Notes: a model not told the origin generated them from the sequence alone. A stretch of 64,000 nucleotides of DNA from Petaurus breviceps papuanus (GCA_028583685.1 JAMXIF010001178.1:1-64000), one strand, 5' to 3'. Positions 13,841 to 25,509 are shown, counted from the stretch's first letter. Made by a program: numbers and translations.

Positions 13841-13987
13841 GGGGCGGCCAGGTAGCACAGCGAGTAAGAGCACTGGGCCCCAGTGTCGGGATGACCTGGG
13901 GATCAAATCCAGGCTCAGATACTTAGCATCACACCCAGAAATAACTGGCCGTGTAACCTTGAGCAAGTTACTTAACCCCAATTGCTT
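13841..13987 (+). mobile_element. Marsupial SINE (family B) inside the LINE
   Basis: This second SINE family has head ggggcggccaggtagcacag, box TGTCGGGATGACCTGGG and 3' half CCTTGAGCAAGTTACTTAAC. It differs from family A in the middle and in the 'gagcaagttacttaacccc' ending. It is followed by an alternating TA/TG/CA tract (13988-14056). Confidence 0.85.
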
Positions 13988-15503
13988 AATATATACACAT
14001 ATGTGCATATATATGCAAACATCCATATATGCATATATGTGTGCACACACACATATACTTCAATCCACTTTCCAAGTCCATCAGCATCACTTCTCTTTCT
14101 GGTAATAGATAGCATGCTTCATATCACCAGTCCTCTAAAATTGCCATTGGTCACTATCTCTTGCTAATCTTCAATCTATTCCCTGTCAACCTGCTACTTC
14201 CATCATACCTAAAAACGTGCCCCCCCCCTTTAAAAAAAAACCTTCACTTGATCCAACCTCCCCACCCCCAATGGCTATTATCCTGTCTTCCCCCTCTTTT
14301 CTTGGCTAAACTACTTTAGAAAGCCATCTGCAATTGGTGCCTCTGCTTCCTCTTCTCTCACTTTTCTAATCCCTATGCAGCCTGGCTTCCAACTTCATCA
14401 TTCAAATGAAATTATTCATTCTAAAGTTACTAATCATCTCTTAATTGATAAATCTAATTCTCATTCCTTATACTTTTTCATTCCTTATACCTTCATGACC
14501 TCTCTGAAACCTTCAACACTATTGATCACCCTCTTCTCCAGAATACACTCTCCAGTCTAGGTTTTTATAACAATGCTCTTTCCTGGTTCTCCTCCTACTC
14601 ATGTGACATCTCCTCAGTCTCCTTTTCTTGTATCTTCATTAAGATTATACCTAGTAACTGTGTCCCCCAGTGTCTGCTCTTGGCTCTCTCCTCCTTTCCC
14701 TCTATATTATCTTTCTTGAGTTGCCATGGATTCAATTATAATCTCCAAGCAGATGATCCTCAGATCAATTTCTCCAGCCCTGATTTCTCTCTTGACCTCT
14801 AATCTGCCATCACCAACTACTTATTGGACATCTAAAATTGGATTTCTCATAGATATCTTAAACTCAGCATATTCAAAACTAAATCTAGTATCTTTCTGCC
14901 AAAACCCTCCCCTCTTCCAAACTTTGCTAATGTCACTATCTTCCCAGTCACCCAGTCTTGAAACTGAGGTATCATCCTCAACTCTTAATTTTCACTGACT
15001 CTATGTATCCAATATGCTGTCAAGGCCTAGCAATTTTACCTTTGTAACATCTCTCATATATGTCCCCATCTCTCTACACCACACCATCCCCTCATTTCAC
15101 TAACTTCAATGGCTCCCTATTACCTCCAGAATAGAATAGAAAACCCTGAGTTTTGCTTTTAAAGACCTTCACTACCTGATTTTTTCCTACCTTTCCATTC
15201 TTCTTATACTTAACTTCCTTCCACATACTCTGTGATCCAGTGACACTGGTCTTCTAGCTGTTCCTTGCACACAACACTCCCAACTCCATGCCTTTTCTTG
15301 TACTCGATGTCTCCCCTACCTGGGATGCTCTCCCCCCTTGCCTCTGCCTCCTGGCATTCTTCAAGACTCAACTCAACTTGCACCTTCTACAAGAAGCCCC
15401 ACCCCTACTACTAATACCTTCCCTCTGAGATTATCTCCCATTTATACTGTGTGTCTTCAATGTAGATAGTTGTGTGTATATTATCTTCCCCACAAGAATG
15501 TGA

Positions 15504-15977
15504 AGAAATGAGGAGCACACAGACTTCATGATAACCTGGAGAGACTTATAGAAACTGATGCTGAGTGAGAGAAGCAGAAACAAGAGAACATTGTACACAA
15601 TGACGGACACATCGTATCTGTGATGACTGACTTTGATAGACTGGGCTCGTCTCAGCAATGCAAGGTTATAAGACAACTCCAAAGGACTCGTGACCGAAAA
15701 GGCCATCCACATCTAGAGAAAGAATTCTGGAGTCTGAATGTAGGCTGAAGTAAACTACTTGCTCTCTCTTTTTTGTTTTGTTTTTCTTTGTTTCTTCTTT
15801 CTTGTTGTTTATTCTATTGGTTATAATTCTTGTTTACAACTTGACTAATGTTTAATGTGAAGGTACATGTAGAGTCTATGTCGAATTGCATGCTGCCATG
15901 GGGAGGAGGGAGAGGGAGAAAATTTGGAACTTAAAAACTTGTGGAACTGAATGTTGTAAATAAATTTAAAAGAAAAA
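15504..15977 (+). mobile_element. 5'-truncated L1 inserted in the LINE
   Basis: L1 3' end (aactgatgctgagtgagaga, then acaagagaacattgtacaca) ending in an A-rich tail. A 10-bp duplication, aagaatgtga, lies at 15494-15503 and 15978-15987 and splits the older CR1/L2 element cleanly. This fixes the order: LINE first, L1 later. Confidence 0.85.
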
Positions 15978-16162
15978 AAGAATGTGAGCTCCTTGAGGGC
16001 AGGAATTGTATTTTTGCCTTTCTTTGTATCTCTAGCACTTAAACTCAATGTCTAATACATAGTAAAGATCTAATAACTACTTGTTGATTGAGTGGCTGAC
16101 CTACCCCTTTTCCTCCCACCACAGGATTAAATCCCCACAACTCTGGTCACTTATTAACTAAG

Positions 16163-16197
<35 letters not shown>
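16163..16197. repeat. (CA)n microsatellite
   Basis: A run of about 17 CA units follows the LINE 3' end. Confidence 0.9.
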
Positions 16198-16199
<2 letters not shown>

Positions 16200-16606
16200 C
16201 ACCCAGCCATCTCACAAATACTCATCTCACTCATGAGACACACTGGACAAGAAGGTATATCAATGAGCTTAGCTCAATGCAGTTTATCCACATTGCTAGG
16301 AATATAGCTTGGAGGTTACTTCTCAGCTGAATCAGAGACATCATCTTCATATTTGAAAGACAAAATACTTTTGAATTACATTTATAGATTTTTCTCCCTT
16401 TAAAAATCCTGTTTCTGATAGCTCACCATTGGCTCAACCATAAATGATACAGCCCAAGCAGAGGCAATCCTCACCCAAAAGGCTGATTCCAGATGATCCT
16501 TAGTGTCCCCTCTAGAGCTAAAATTCTTAAAACTGCATACTAGAATAGGCAGACAGGTGGAAAGACAATGAGGCATGTTCTTAGGTTTAAGTAAAGATTA
16601 GCTCAC

Positions 16607-16782
16607 GCTTTCTGTTGCTCTAGCCATGACAGTTCAGTTGTGACTTTCTCCTCTAAGGCTTTCTCCCGGAGTTTAAGGAGGGCTATCTGGTACTGAGCTC
16701 TCAGTTCTTCTTCCCTTAAGTACTGATCACTCATCCTCAGGCTGAAGCGGTCGAAGAGGCTAGACTGATTGATTTCATTCCT
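16607..16782 (-). CDS. CCDC187: Exon, core CEP350-like coiled coil
   Basis: The exon is 176 nt: 58 codons plus two bases. It reads RNEINQSSLFDRFSLRMSDQ, then YLREEELRAQYQIALLKLRE, then KALEEKVTTELSWLEQQK. This block is the strongest family signal: CEP350 has a closely similar helix (LRLREKALKEK...ELAWLE.QKK). The acceptor ttcttccattgttcctag is excellent. The donor AAAGC|gtgagc has C instead of G before the GT, which is unusual, but the phase and the next exon confirm it. Confidence 0.93.
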
Positions 16783-17339
16783 CTAGGAACAATGGAAGAA
16801 CAGATCTATATGTCATTTTTCAACTGAGCAAAAGAAGTGTCTCAGGGCTACCCTCAGAAATAACAGTCTCTTTCCTTTGAGAGGTAAAATATGCTTCTAG
16901 AAGGTCCAACAAGGCCCAAACATTTCCTTTATTCTCTGTCCTGAAGTTGTACCATCATCAGAATTACTAATGGATTAGACAATTAAGGTAGTCATGATCT
17001 CCAGAAAACCGCTATCAAAATATCTGAGAGTAGAAAGCCTGTCCGTCTACCACTATACAAGTTAGTGCACTTTCACCTTGAAAAACACAGGAAGCCTCAC
17101 CCCTGAAATAAGGAAATTAGGCAGAGGATAGGCAACAAGCCTAGGAAGATGGTAGGATAGTATGAGGATTAATCCAAGGTTTAGAGGCTCCTAATGGTAG
17201 CCCCTGAGAAGAGATTCAAGTATGAAGGGTAGGAGACCCAGAGGAATAAAAGGCACTGAGTATTGGGACAATGGATGTGAAGTAATACATGCAAGAGAAA
17301 TACAATCATTGGAATCTGGTCCTAAGGCTACCCTCATAC

Positions 17340-17467
17340 CTGGCTGCTGACCATGAGGTCTTCTCTAGAGAATACCTTGCTGCTTGGGTAACCAGCAGCT
17401 GATGGGGACCATGCAGTGGAGTAGGGTGTGATGGTACAGTCTTGCTTCCCTCTTCCCCTATTAGCAT
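17340..17467 (-). CDS. CCDC187: Exon, linker ANRGRGKQDCTITPYSTAWS...
   Basis: The exon is 128 nt: two bases and 42 codons. It reads ANRGRGKQDCTITPYSTAWS and ends SREDLMVSSQ. Acceptor gttttttgtctttag and donor AGCCAG|gtatga are strong. It enters in phase 1 (G+AT, aspartate) and leaves in phase 0, directly into the conserved coiled-coil exon at 16.7 kb. Confidence 0.86.
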
Positions 17468-17769
17468 CTAAAGACAAAAAACATCCAATCAAGCTTATGT
17501 CAATGAATGTTCTAGCAGAATAGGGAAGGGGGGCACTTCATTTCATTTGAAACTTTTATAGAATAGAAGGCATGAAAGTTAAAACTAAACCAGGGCAATT
17601 TAGTTTGGTGCTTCTCTCATACATAGAGCATTAGTGTTCACCTGAGGCAGCCAGTGTTTCCCTCATGCCAAAAAGTCTAGAGAAATGAAATAATGCCACT
17701 AGAAATCCAGATTATATATTTAAAAAAAAACAACTTCACTTTTGGTACTGTGAATACAAAAATATTTGG

Positions 17770-17892
17770 GTTAAGTAACTTGCTCAAAGTCACACAACTA
17801 GTAAGTGTGTCAAGTCTCTGAGGCTGGATTCGAAGTCAGGTCCTCCTGACTTCAGGGCCAGTACTCTATTCACTGTACCACCCAGCTACCCC
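17770..17892 (-). mobile_element. SINE family A, tailless copy
   Basis: Reverse copy without a poly-A tail, bounded by a 9-bp duplication (aatatttgg) at 17761-17769 and 17893-17901. It lies in the short intron between the 18.5-kb and 17.4-kb exons. Confidence 0.78.
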
Positions 17893-18527
17893 AATATTTG
17901 GATTTTTGATGAAATATTTCAGACACTAGGATTAGCTTCATCATAATGGGCACCTCAGGAAATGTTTGTCAAACTGACATGAATGAGGAAAGGTTGAGGA
18001 ATGGGAGCAAACCTGAATAAGTAAGAGGACTGAGCTGATTACATATTTAAAGGACTACTAAAAAATAATGTTTATCCTTTGATCCCCATCTTCACTCAAG
18101 ACTCAATAAGCAATGACCATTACAGCAAGAGAATTACACTAAAGATAGGGAAGTATTTATCCATTATCATCACATCTCCATTCTTGGATTCTTTAAAAAT
18201 AGGACAAATGAAATGTCATTAAGGGTTTAAGTGTTAGTCTGTTTAGAGATAAACTAGGCCTAGCCCTAAACTCTGAACTCTTTACAATGCTGAGGTTCTT
18301 ATTTAACACCTATGAAGGAGGCTGACTCCATACCTTTGCTATAAGGTATTCCTAATGTTTATCCTTTCTTGGGGAGGAGGGGAGAGGCTATAATACAAAA
18401 CAGTTTCTTCCAGCCTAGTTATATAGTCTGTGAAAATGGAGATCAACTTAGTAGCTCTCCTTTCAATGCCTAGAGCTGGCACAGTAATGAACACAAAGGC
18501 CAATATGACAACCTCAAAGGGTCTTAC

Positions 18528-18607
18528 CTGTACCATCCAATAAATTTCTCCTTGGCTCACTTTCCCAGGTGAGAATTGTTGGACTACTGGCTCTGTTGGA
18601 ATATGTT
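18528..18607 (-). CDS. CCDC187: Exon, linker TYSNRASSPTILTWESEPRR
   Basis: The exon is 80 nt: one base, 26 codons, one base, reading TYSNRASSPTILTWESEPRR then NLLDGT. Acceptor tatttgtgtgtccctag and donor GTACAG|gtaaga are strong. A second frame is open too, but only this one matches both neighbours. The SSPTILTWESEP motif is Ser/Pro-rich linker. Confidence 0.82.
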
Positions 18608-18957
18608 CTAGGGACACACAAATAGTAATTTAAAAAGCACATAGGAAATTTCATGACATCTTGTCATAGCACACATGTGATATACACATACCATTTGCAT
18701 TTTGGAGAGTGACATCCTCTGCTTAAGTTAGACAGAAATAGATTTATGCATTAGAAAAGGGATAGTTTTAGCTCTTATTCTCCAGCTGATGGGCCAGTTG
18801 AACTGAATCTCACATAGTACAGGCTAGGGCCAGTCCTACATGCAGGCAGAGTAAGGTTGGTGCCAGCACAATGCTATGAGATATGTCACTGCTTAGGTCA
18901 AATCATTTGTTTAGTATTTTGGGAGTGTTGAGTAAATTCCCTGTGCATCCATCATAC

Positions 18958-19085
18958 CTGCCCATAGATGACAGCCTTGTAAGACAGGCCACAGATTCCA
19001 AGCCTCCATGGGTCTTTGGTATCTTCCATTTTTCTGCTTTATTATCTAGTTCAATTCTAAGAATGTGGCTGTCATGCAAAGACTG
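18958..19085 (-). CDS. CCDC187: Exon, QSLHDSHILRIELDNKAEKW... with NAGNAG acceptor
   Basis: The exon is 128 nt: 42 codons plus two bases. The peptide starts QSLHDSHILRIELDNKAEKW and ends LTRLSSMG. The acceptor is ttcagcag, so the first CAG codon (Gln) can be included or skipped without frame change. Donor GGGCAG|gtatga is good. Its phase 2 end joins A from the 18.6-kb exon to make an arginine codon. The helix ends here and a Ser/Thr linker begins. Confidence 0.82.
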
Positions 19086-19181
19086 CTGAAATAACAATAA
19101 CAACAACAACAGCAATAATGATACACTTTAAAATTTACAAGTTATTTTCCTAGCAAAAATGTTTGATAAAGAAATGAAAAT

Positions 19182-19339
19182 AGGACAGCTAGGTGGCACA
19201 GTGAATAGAACACCAGCCCTGGAGTCAGGAGGACCTGAGTTCAAATCCGGCTCAGACACTTGACACCTACTAGCTGTGTGACCTTGAGCAAGTCACTTAA
19301 CCCCAATTGCTCTGCCTTCCCCCCTCAAAAAAAAAATTA
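19182..19339 (+). mobile_element. SINE family A
   Basis: Nearly complete copy, head gacagctaggtggcacagtg, ending in an A10 tail. It is followed directly by a reverse MIR (19345-19490). Confidence 0.85.
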
Positions 19340-20239
19340 AAATATTCCTATTTTACAACTGAGAATAATATGAGCTCAGAAATTTCAAGTGAGTTGTCTA
19401 GAGTCACAGAGTCAAGTAAGTGTTAGAGGCAAGATTTACATCTAGGTCTTCCTAAATTCATTACTCTTTCTACTACACCAAACACAGGCATTTATAACAG
19501 TTGGGAGAAGGACATTTTATGAATTGCTTCATGTAGCTGGCCCAAGGCCTTTGACAGCATTTAAAGAAATAACATGTGTGGATGGAATGAGAGTAAAACT
19601 GCAGCTAAGATGATCCCAGTTTATTCAACTTAATCCTTTTATTTTTCTTCTAAAAATTTTTCAAACTATTCTTATTTCCATTGTTGTTATATCCCAATAA
19701 AACCTTCATAGAACTCTCGTTAAGCACAAAAAACCACTACATTGACCATGTGTTTGGCTTCATTCTGTGCCCATAATCCACCTCTATTCAAGATTGGTCA
19801 TTGAATTGATTTAAACTTTGATTTCACCCATGCCCAGATATCTTAGAACCAGAGGACAAAGTAGACATTGAAAAACTCCACTAGTTATCACCTTTAAAAG
19901 TAACCTACCTATAAAACTAGTATAATCTTATTGGGTGGGGGGGGGGATGAGAATGGATTTTTAATGAAATAGAAGATATCCAAATATTCCTGATGAAAAG
20001 AACTGAATAGAAAAGTTGATATGCAAATGTAATAGTGAAGAGAAAGATAAAAAAAAGGTAAACATGAGTGAGAAATCATAAGTGACTAAACAAGGTAAAA
20101 CCATTTACATTTTATATGGGGAGATGATACATATAATTCTTCAGAATTTGATAGAGTCTTAGAGGGAATCTAATTAGGCAGAGGGCCTTGGTTCAATCCT
20201 TTTATGTTTGGATGATCTTAAAAGAAGAATGGAAGGTCA

Positions 20240-21010
20240 ATGAAAAGAAAAACACTGGGAGGGGGTGGTGAGGAAGAATGGGGAAAATTATCTCACATAA
20301 ACAGGGTGCAGAAGGAGGAGTTTAGATAACAGAGGGATCAATGGGATGAGGCAGGGACACTTCCCTCACATATAAAGTGGCTAAAGCAAGGAAGAATATA
20401 TTATACATACAAATATTTTATACACACAATATTGGTACAAAACTACATCTTACCCAACAGGGAACAGAAGGGAAAGGGGCTAATAGAAGGTAAAAGGGAA
20501 TAATAGAAGGGAAGGGGTAGAAATAAGAGGTTGAGTGGATTAAGGGAGGGAGTAGGTCAGAAACAAAATAAACTCTGAAGGGGGGACTGGGAAAAAAAAG
20601 AGAAGAAAAGTAGAAGAGAATAGAATGAAGGGACATATACAATTAGCAAAATAACTGTGGGTGTGAATGGGATGAACTCACCTATAAAATGAAAGAGGCT
20701 AACAGAATGTATGAGAAACCAAAATTCAACAATATGTTGTTTGCACAGAGAAAAATAGCCATAGAGTTAAAAATAGGAACTGGAACAAAATTTACTACAT
20801 CTTTAGAGTTAAAAAAATGCAGGGGTAGTTATCATGATCTCAGACAAAGCAAAAAATTGACATAATTAAAAGAAAGAAATGGGGAACATACATTTTGCTA
20901 AAAGATACCATAGGCAATGAATTAATATCAACGCTAAATATACATGTACCAAATGGCATAGCATCTACATTTTTAAAAATATAGACTATATTTATAATCT
21001 ATCACATTAA
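20240..21010 (+). mobile_element. L1-type internal fragment, A/G-rich
   Basis: Contains gtgaatgggatgaactcacc, then ataaaatgaaagaggctaac and gcaggggtagttatcatgat followed by ctcagacaaagc. The reverse complement of the same text occurs at 26.9-27.3 kb, so both copies belong to one L1-type family. Confidence 0.6.
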
Positions 21011-21329
21011 ATATAGTGACATCACCATCATTGCCCTGTCTTTCTGAGCTTTCTTCTTGTTTCTTTCTACTTGTTCTTTTCTTCTTTTTGTCATTGTCTT
21101 TTTGCAACACAATGCCTAATAGTAAGTGCTTAATAGATGTTCTATCTATCAGTCTCTATTTGTCTACTATCATTACCTCCTAAATTTCTCCCTTAACTCT
21201 CCCTTCCTAAATAAAAGCCTTCCCTTGTAACAAATAAGGATAGACAAAAAAAAAACTTGCATTGTTATGTCATGTATAATCACACTGTTATACTCTACTA
21301 GTCATATCTGAAAATTATGTTTAATTCAG

Positions 21330-21600
21330 TGCTTAAAATAATAATAATAACTAGCATTTGTATAGGGTTTTAAATTTTTCAAAGTGTTTTTACACATGTT
21401 ATTTCATTTGATCCTTTCAACAACCCTTGGAGGTAGGTGCTATTATTATCCCTAGTTTATAGATGAGGAAACTGAAGTTGAGAGAGGTTAAGTGACTTGC
21501 CCAGGGTCATACAACTAGTAAGTGTCTTGAACTCAGGATTTCTTGACCCCAAGTCCAGCCCCCTATTTATTATATCACCCAGTTGCCCAATCTATTCACC
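21330..21600 (-). repeat. MIR-type SINE, reverse
   Basis: Long, well-preserved reverse MIR: attatccctagtttatagat, gaggaaactgaagttgagag and aggttaagtgacttgcccag in order. Confidence 0.72.
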
Positions 21601-21804
21601 TCTCCACTAAGAAGTAAGAAAGAGGAGACAGTTTAATGATCAGTCTTCTGGATTTGTGACTGATCATTTCAATGATCAGAGTTATTAAGTCTTTGAGCAT
21701 TATTTTACCTATACTGTTGTAGTCCTTGTATAAATAATTCTTCGGGTTCTATTTGTTTTATACATTATCAGTTCCTGATTCCATCTCTTCCATCATTTCT
21801 TTGT

Positions 21805-22500
21805 TTTTTTGCTTTTTTTTGAGGGCAATTTGGGGTCAAGTGACTTGCCCAAGGTCACACAGCTAGTTTTTGTGTTAAGTGTCTGAGGTTGTAATGGGAA
21901 TGCAAATTTGGAAGATCTTCCCTGCCCCTAGGCTAAAATGCACCAGAAGCCTGGGGAGGGAGGCTTGTTTTTCAGTAGATACTTTTTGATTGGCCAGTGG
22001 GTCAATAAGGTTGTTACATTCTCTGAGCCAGTAGAAGGCTATATAAGCCCTGATGTGTAGCTTTGTTTTGGGACTCACTTTGAGAAGTGTTCTGTGATTT
22101 GATCTGAATTCTGGGAAGCCGTTGTTGAGAGTCCCCCGGCTTTAAAAAACCCAGATGTGGAAACCCAGATGTTAACTGGGTATGGATGTAATGGTTGGAC
22201 AGTTTGGAAATCTGTCTACTTGATCTGTTTCTGTCTTGATAATTCTGCCTGTATGCTTTGAAGTTCGGGGTGCTGACCTTTTTCCCCTGAACAAGGTAAA
22301 CTATATATGTCTGACTGATTAAAGTAAGCTTGTTAACCCATTTTGAGTTGCTTTCCTTTAACAAAGCAGATCCAAGAACCTGTGGTGGTGGCAAACCCTG
22401 AGGACTCTTGGGGTGTTTGCTGCTACAGAGGTCAGATTTGAACTCAGGTTCTCCTGACTCCAGGGCCGGTGCTCTATTCACTGTACCACCTAGCCTCCCC
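21805..22500 (-). mobile_element. SINE family A interrupted by a solo LTR
   Basis: The 3' half of a reverse SINE lies at about 21805-21889 and its 5' half at 22428-22500. They join in SINE order once the LTR between them is removed. Confidence 0.85.
21890..22427 (+). mobile_element. Solo LTR of an endogenous retrovirus (fossil)
   Basis: A 538-bp segment begins tgtaatggg and ends gctgctaca, flanked on both sides by the 5-bp duplication gaggt (21885-21889; 22428-22432). Inside are a TATA box (ctatataag near 22038) and an ATTAAA signal near 22318, in plus orientation. No internal retroviral sequence is present, as expected after recombination between two LTRs. The intact target duplication suggests moderate age. 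The family was not determined. Confidence 0.85.
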
Positions 22501-22604
22501 TCTTTCATAATTTTTTGCAGAAAAGTAATATTCCATTTAATTATATGCCATAGTCTCTTTTGAAAATTATAATTTCATTAATTTTGTTAAATATTTACCA
22601 ATTG

Positions 22605-23530
22605 TGTTTTTTAATTAACATTTATTTTTTTAAAAATTTTGAGTTCTAAATTCTCTCTCTTCCTCTTGCCCAGCCCCCACTCATGAAGAAGGCAAGAAAT
22701 ACATCAATTATACATGTGAAGTCATGTAAAATATGTTATTTTATACACACATTTTATATACATAAGCTATTTTGAAAAAACATACAAAAGTAAGAAAAAT
22801 AAAGTGAAAAAATATGCTTCAATCTGTACTCAGAATTCATCAGTATTATCTCTGGAGGTAGATGGCATTTTTCATCATGGGTCCTTTGGAATTGTCTTGG
22901 ATCATTGTCTTGATCAAAGCAGCAAAGTCTTTCACAGTTGATCATCATTATATTATTCCTGTTACTATGTACAATGTTCTGATTCTTCTTACTTCCCTTT
23001 GTATTAGTTCATCTAAGTCTTTTCAGGTTTTTCTGAAATCATCCTGCTTATTGTTTCTTATAGCACAATAGCATTCCACAACAATCATATACCACAACTT
23101 GTTCAACCATTCCCTAGTTTCCACTTCTTGGCCACCACAAAAAAAGAGAACTGTTATAAATATTTTTCTACAAATAGGTCCTTTTCTCTTTACTTCGATC
23201 TCTTTGAGTTACAGTCCTAGTGTCAAAGATCTGGGTCAAATGGTACACACAGTTTTACAGTCTTTCAGACACAGTTCCAAATTGTTTTCCAGAATGGTTG
23301 GACCAGTTCACAACTCCAACTCTATCTCTATATCAACAATAGTGATGGGCACCCACTGTTTCTAGTTCTTTGCTGCAACAAAAAGTGCTAGTCTAAATAT
23401 TTTTGTATGTATGGGTATGTATGTCCTCTGTCTTTGATCTCTTTGTGGTATAAGCCTACTAATGGTATTACTGGGTCAAAGAGTATGTGTAGCTTAGATA
23501 TTTTGAAAATACAGTTCCCATTGTGTAATG
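22605..23530 (-). mobile_element. L1-type 3' portion, reverse
   Basis: Reverse L1 text: aaaatatgcttcaatctgta, gtcttggatcattgtcttga, gttgttcaaccattccctag-type wording and tcacaactccaactctatct. It covers the end of ORF2 and the 3' UTR. It is diverged and has no intact frame. Confidence 0.7.
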
Positions 23531-23544
23531 ATCAGCTATTAATG

Positions 23545-23870
23545 GCTTAGGTCTTTCTCAATAATACAATTACCCAAGACAGTTACAAAGGATGGAAACT
23601 GCTATTTATAGTCAGAGAAAGAATTGATGGACTCTGAATACAGATCAAAGCATACTATTTTCACCTTCTTTATAATTTTTTCATACAACATGACTAATAT
23701 GGAAATATGTTTTATGTGATTGCCCATATATAACCTATATCAAATTGCTTACCACTTTAGGAAGAAGGGAGGGGACAGAGGGAGAGAGAAAAATTTGTAA
23801 TTCAAAATTGTGTAAAAATGAATGTTAAAAATTGTCTTTACATAAAATTGGAAAAATAAAATTATATATA
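23545..23870 (+). mobile_element. L1-type 3' end
   Basis: Begins with the gatggaaactgctatttata/gtcagagaaagaattgatgg wording and ends with attcaaaattgtgtaaaaat, an A-rich tail and a TA-rich tract. Confidence 0.65.
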
Positions 23871-24280
23871 TGTATATATACATATATATTTATAAAGAAA
23901 GTATAGTTCCAAAGGGACCAAAGCTGTATTTTAAAAGTCTCATCATTGCCAGTTAGAGGATATAGTTGAATCTTGAGAAAATCATCTGATCTCTGGTGAC
24001 TTTAATTTTTCCATCTATCAAGTAATGATGACTATCTCTCCTGCCTCACATATAACTCAAGGTAAGGAAATGGAAAAGAGGACTTTGGTGCACATGAAGC
24101 CCAACAGAAAAAACAAAAACAAAAAAAGTCTTCTCAATAAAGGCTATAAAGTCAGAAAAGTAGGACAATTTTAGAGATTGAAGATTTCATGTACACTTAT
24201 CTTTCTGTTCTACTTTACACAGGGAAATGTTTGTTTTATCTAGTGTTTGTTAAGTAGTTTTCTTTAAAAGTTAATAGAAG

Positions 24281-24317
24281 GGGGCAGCTAGGTGACCTAG
24301 TGAATAAAGCACTGGTA
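24281..24317 (+). mobile_element. SINE family A, head only
   Basis: Only the first 37 bases or so are present (gggggcagctaggtgaccta). The sequence then changes abruptly. Confidence 0.6.
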
Positions 24318-24585
24318 AAATTGTTTCCATTTTACTGTCTTTATGGCCAATCTATGTAAGTACTTGTAAGACTGACTTCCATTGGGAGTTCCCAGAGGAA
24401 AGGGACTAACTCTTTGTACTTCTTTTTTTATAACACCTAATGTAGTGTGTCATGTTCAATTGGATGCTTAATAAGTGGCTTAATGGTGTTTGTATGAAGT
24501 GGCTCTGAACATATAATTCTTTGAATTGTATCAGATCTCAGATTATTCAGTTTAACCCAGTTTCTCATCAAGAACACATCTCTTG

Positions 24586-24743
24586 GGGCAGCCAGGTGGT
24601 TCAGCGAGTAAGAGCACCAGATCCAGTGTTGGGATGACCCAGGGTTCAAATCCGGGCTCAGATACTTAGCACCACACCCAGAAATAACTGGCCATGTAAC
24701 CTTGAGCAAGTTACTTAACCCTGGTTGCTTTAAAAAAATAATA
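24586..24743 (+). mobile_element. SINE family B at the edge of an L1
   Basis: Full-length copy flanked by the 16-bp duplication aagaacacatctcttg at 24570-24585 and 24744-24759. Confidence 0.88.
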
Positions 24744-24759
24744 AAGAACACATCTCTTG

Positions 24760-25278
24760 TGCTCATATGTACAAAAATATTTATAGCAACTTTTTTGTGG
24801 TGCTAAAAGATTGGAAATCTAGGGGATTCTAATCAATCAGGGAATGGATAAACAACTTACAGTATATGAATTTGATGAAATACTATTGTGCTCTAAGAAA
24901 TAAGGGAATAAGGGGAACAGTTTCAGAGAAACCTGGGAAAATTTTTATGAAATGATATAGAGTGAAGTGAGCAAAACCAGAAGAACAATTTATACATTAA
25001 CAATATTATAAAGATGTCTTTGAAAGACCTGGGAACTCTGATAGGACTCACAATGAAGTATGCTCATGTCTCAGTAGAAACATGATGAACTCAAGAGTAC
25101 AGATGTGGCCAATGCTAAAATTTGTTTTGTTTTACTATACACCTTTGGAACAAGGACTTTCCCCCCTTGCCCTCTCAATGGGTAAAGGGGCAGAAGGGGA
25201 AGAAGTGGGAGGGGCAAAAGGCAGAGCTTTATTTATAAACCAAAAAATCTAATTTAAAAGAAAAAGAAAAGAAAAAAG
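24760..25278 (+). mobile_element. 5'-truncated L1 3' end
   Basis: Contains aaaaatatttatagcaactt, gggaatggataaacaactta and tgaagtgagcaaaaccagaa, and ends in an A-rich tail with G interruptions. The right target copy agaacacatct lies at 25279-25289; its left partner is also part of the neighbouring SINE's target copies. Confidence 0.8.
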
Positions 25279-25509
25279 AGAACACATCTATTTTAGGTTT
25301 CACTCATCTGATGACCACAGCATCAAAGAATAATTAGAATGCCTATTGTCTAGACCATGACATTTATTTGGATAGACAAACCATGGACAGACTATTACAA
25401 ATAGACAAATATAAATGGACAATAAGCTAGTCCTAGAATTGAAAAGGAAGGGGAATGCAGGTTATATTATTTTGAGGAAATTATATGGTGCTTTTAATGA
25501 TGCCAGTAT

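Larger units (their letters stand above)
12240..16095 (+). mobile_element. CR1/L2-clade LINE, long degenerate copy
   Basis: About 3.2 kb of LINE sequence once two later insertions are removed (SINE at 13.85 kb, L1 at 15.50-15.98 kb). Translated in pieces it shows a worn endonuclease box (LTKTWLPP near 12441), DDHTLDLAIF near 12890, and a reverse transcriptase region: FNTIDHPLLQNTLSSLGFYN near 14507, CVPQCLLLALSSFPLYYL near 14655, and LQADDPQINFSSPD near 14740, in the place of the YADD box. The 3' end carries the L2-like 'gtgagctccttgagggcagg' wording. Many stops and shifts break the frame, so it is old and inactive. Whether it is L2 or L3 cannot be settled by eye. Confidence 0.8.

Noticed and set aside
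22014-22508. 164-codon minus-strand open frame
   Set aside because: It runs across the solo LTR and the SINE in antisense. It has no splice signals and no protein character.
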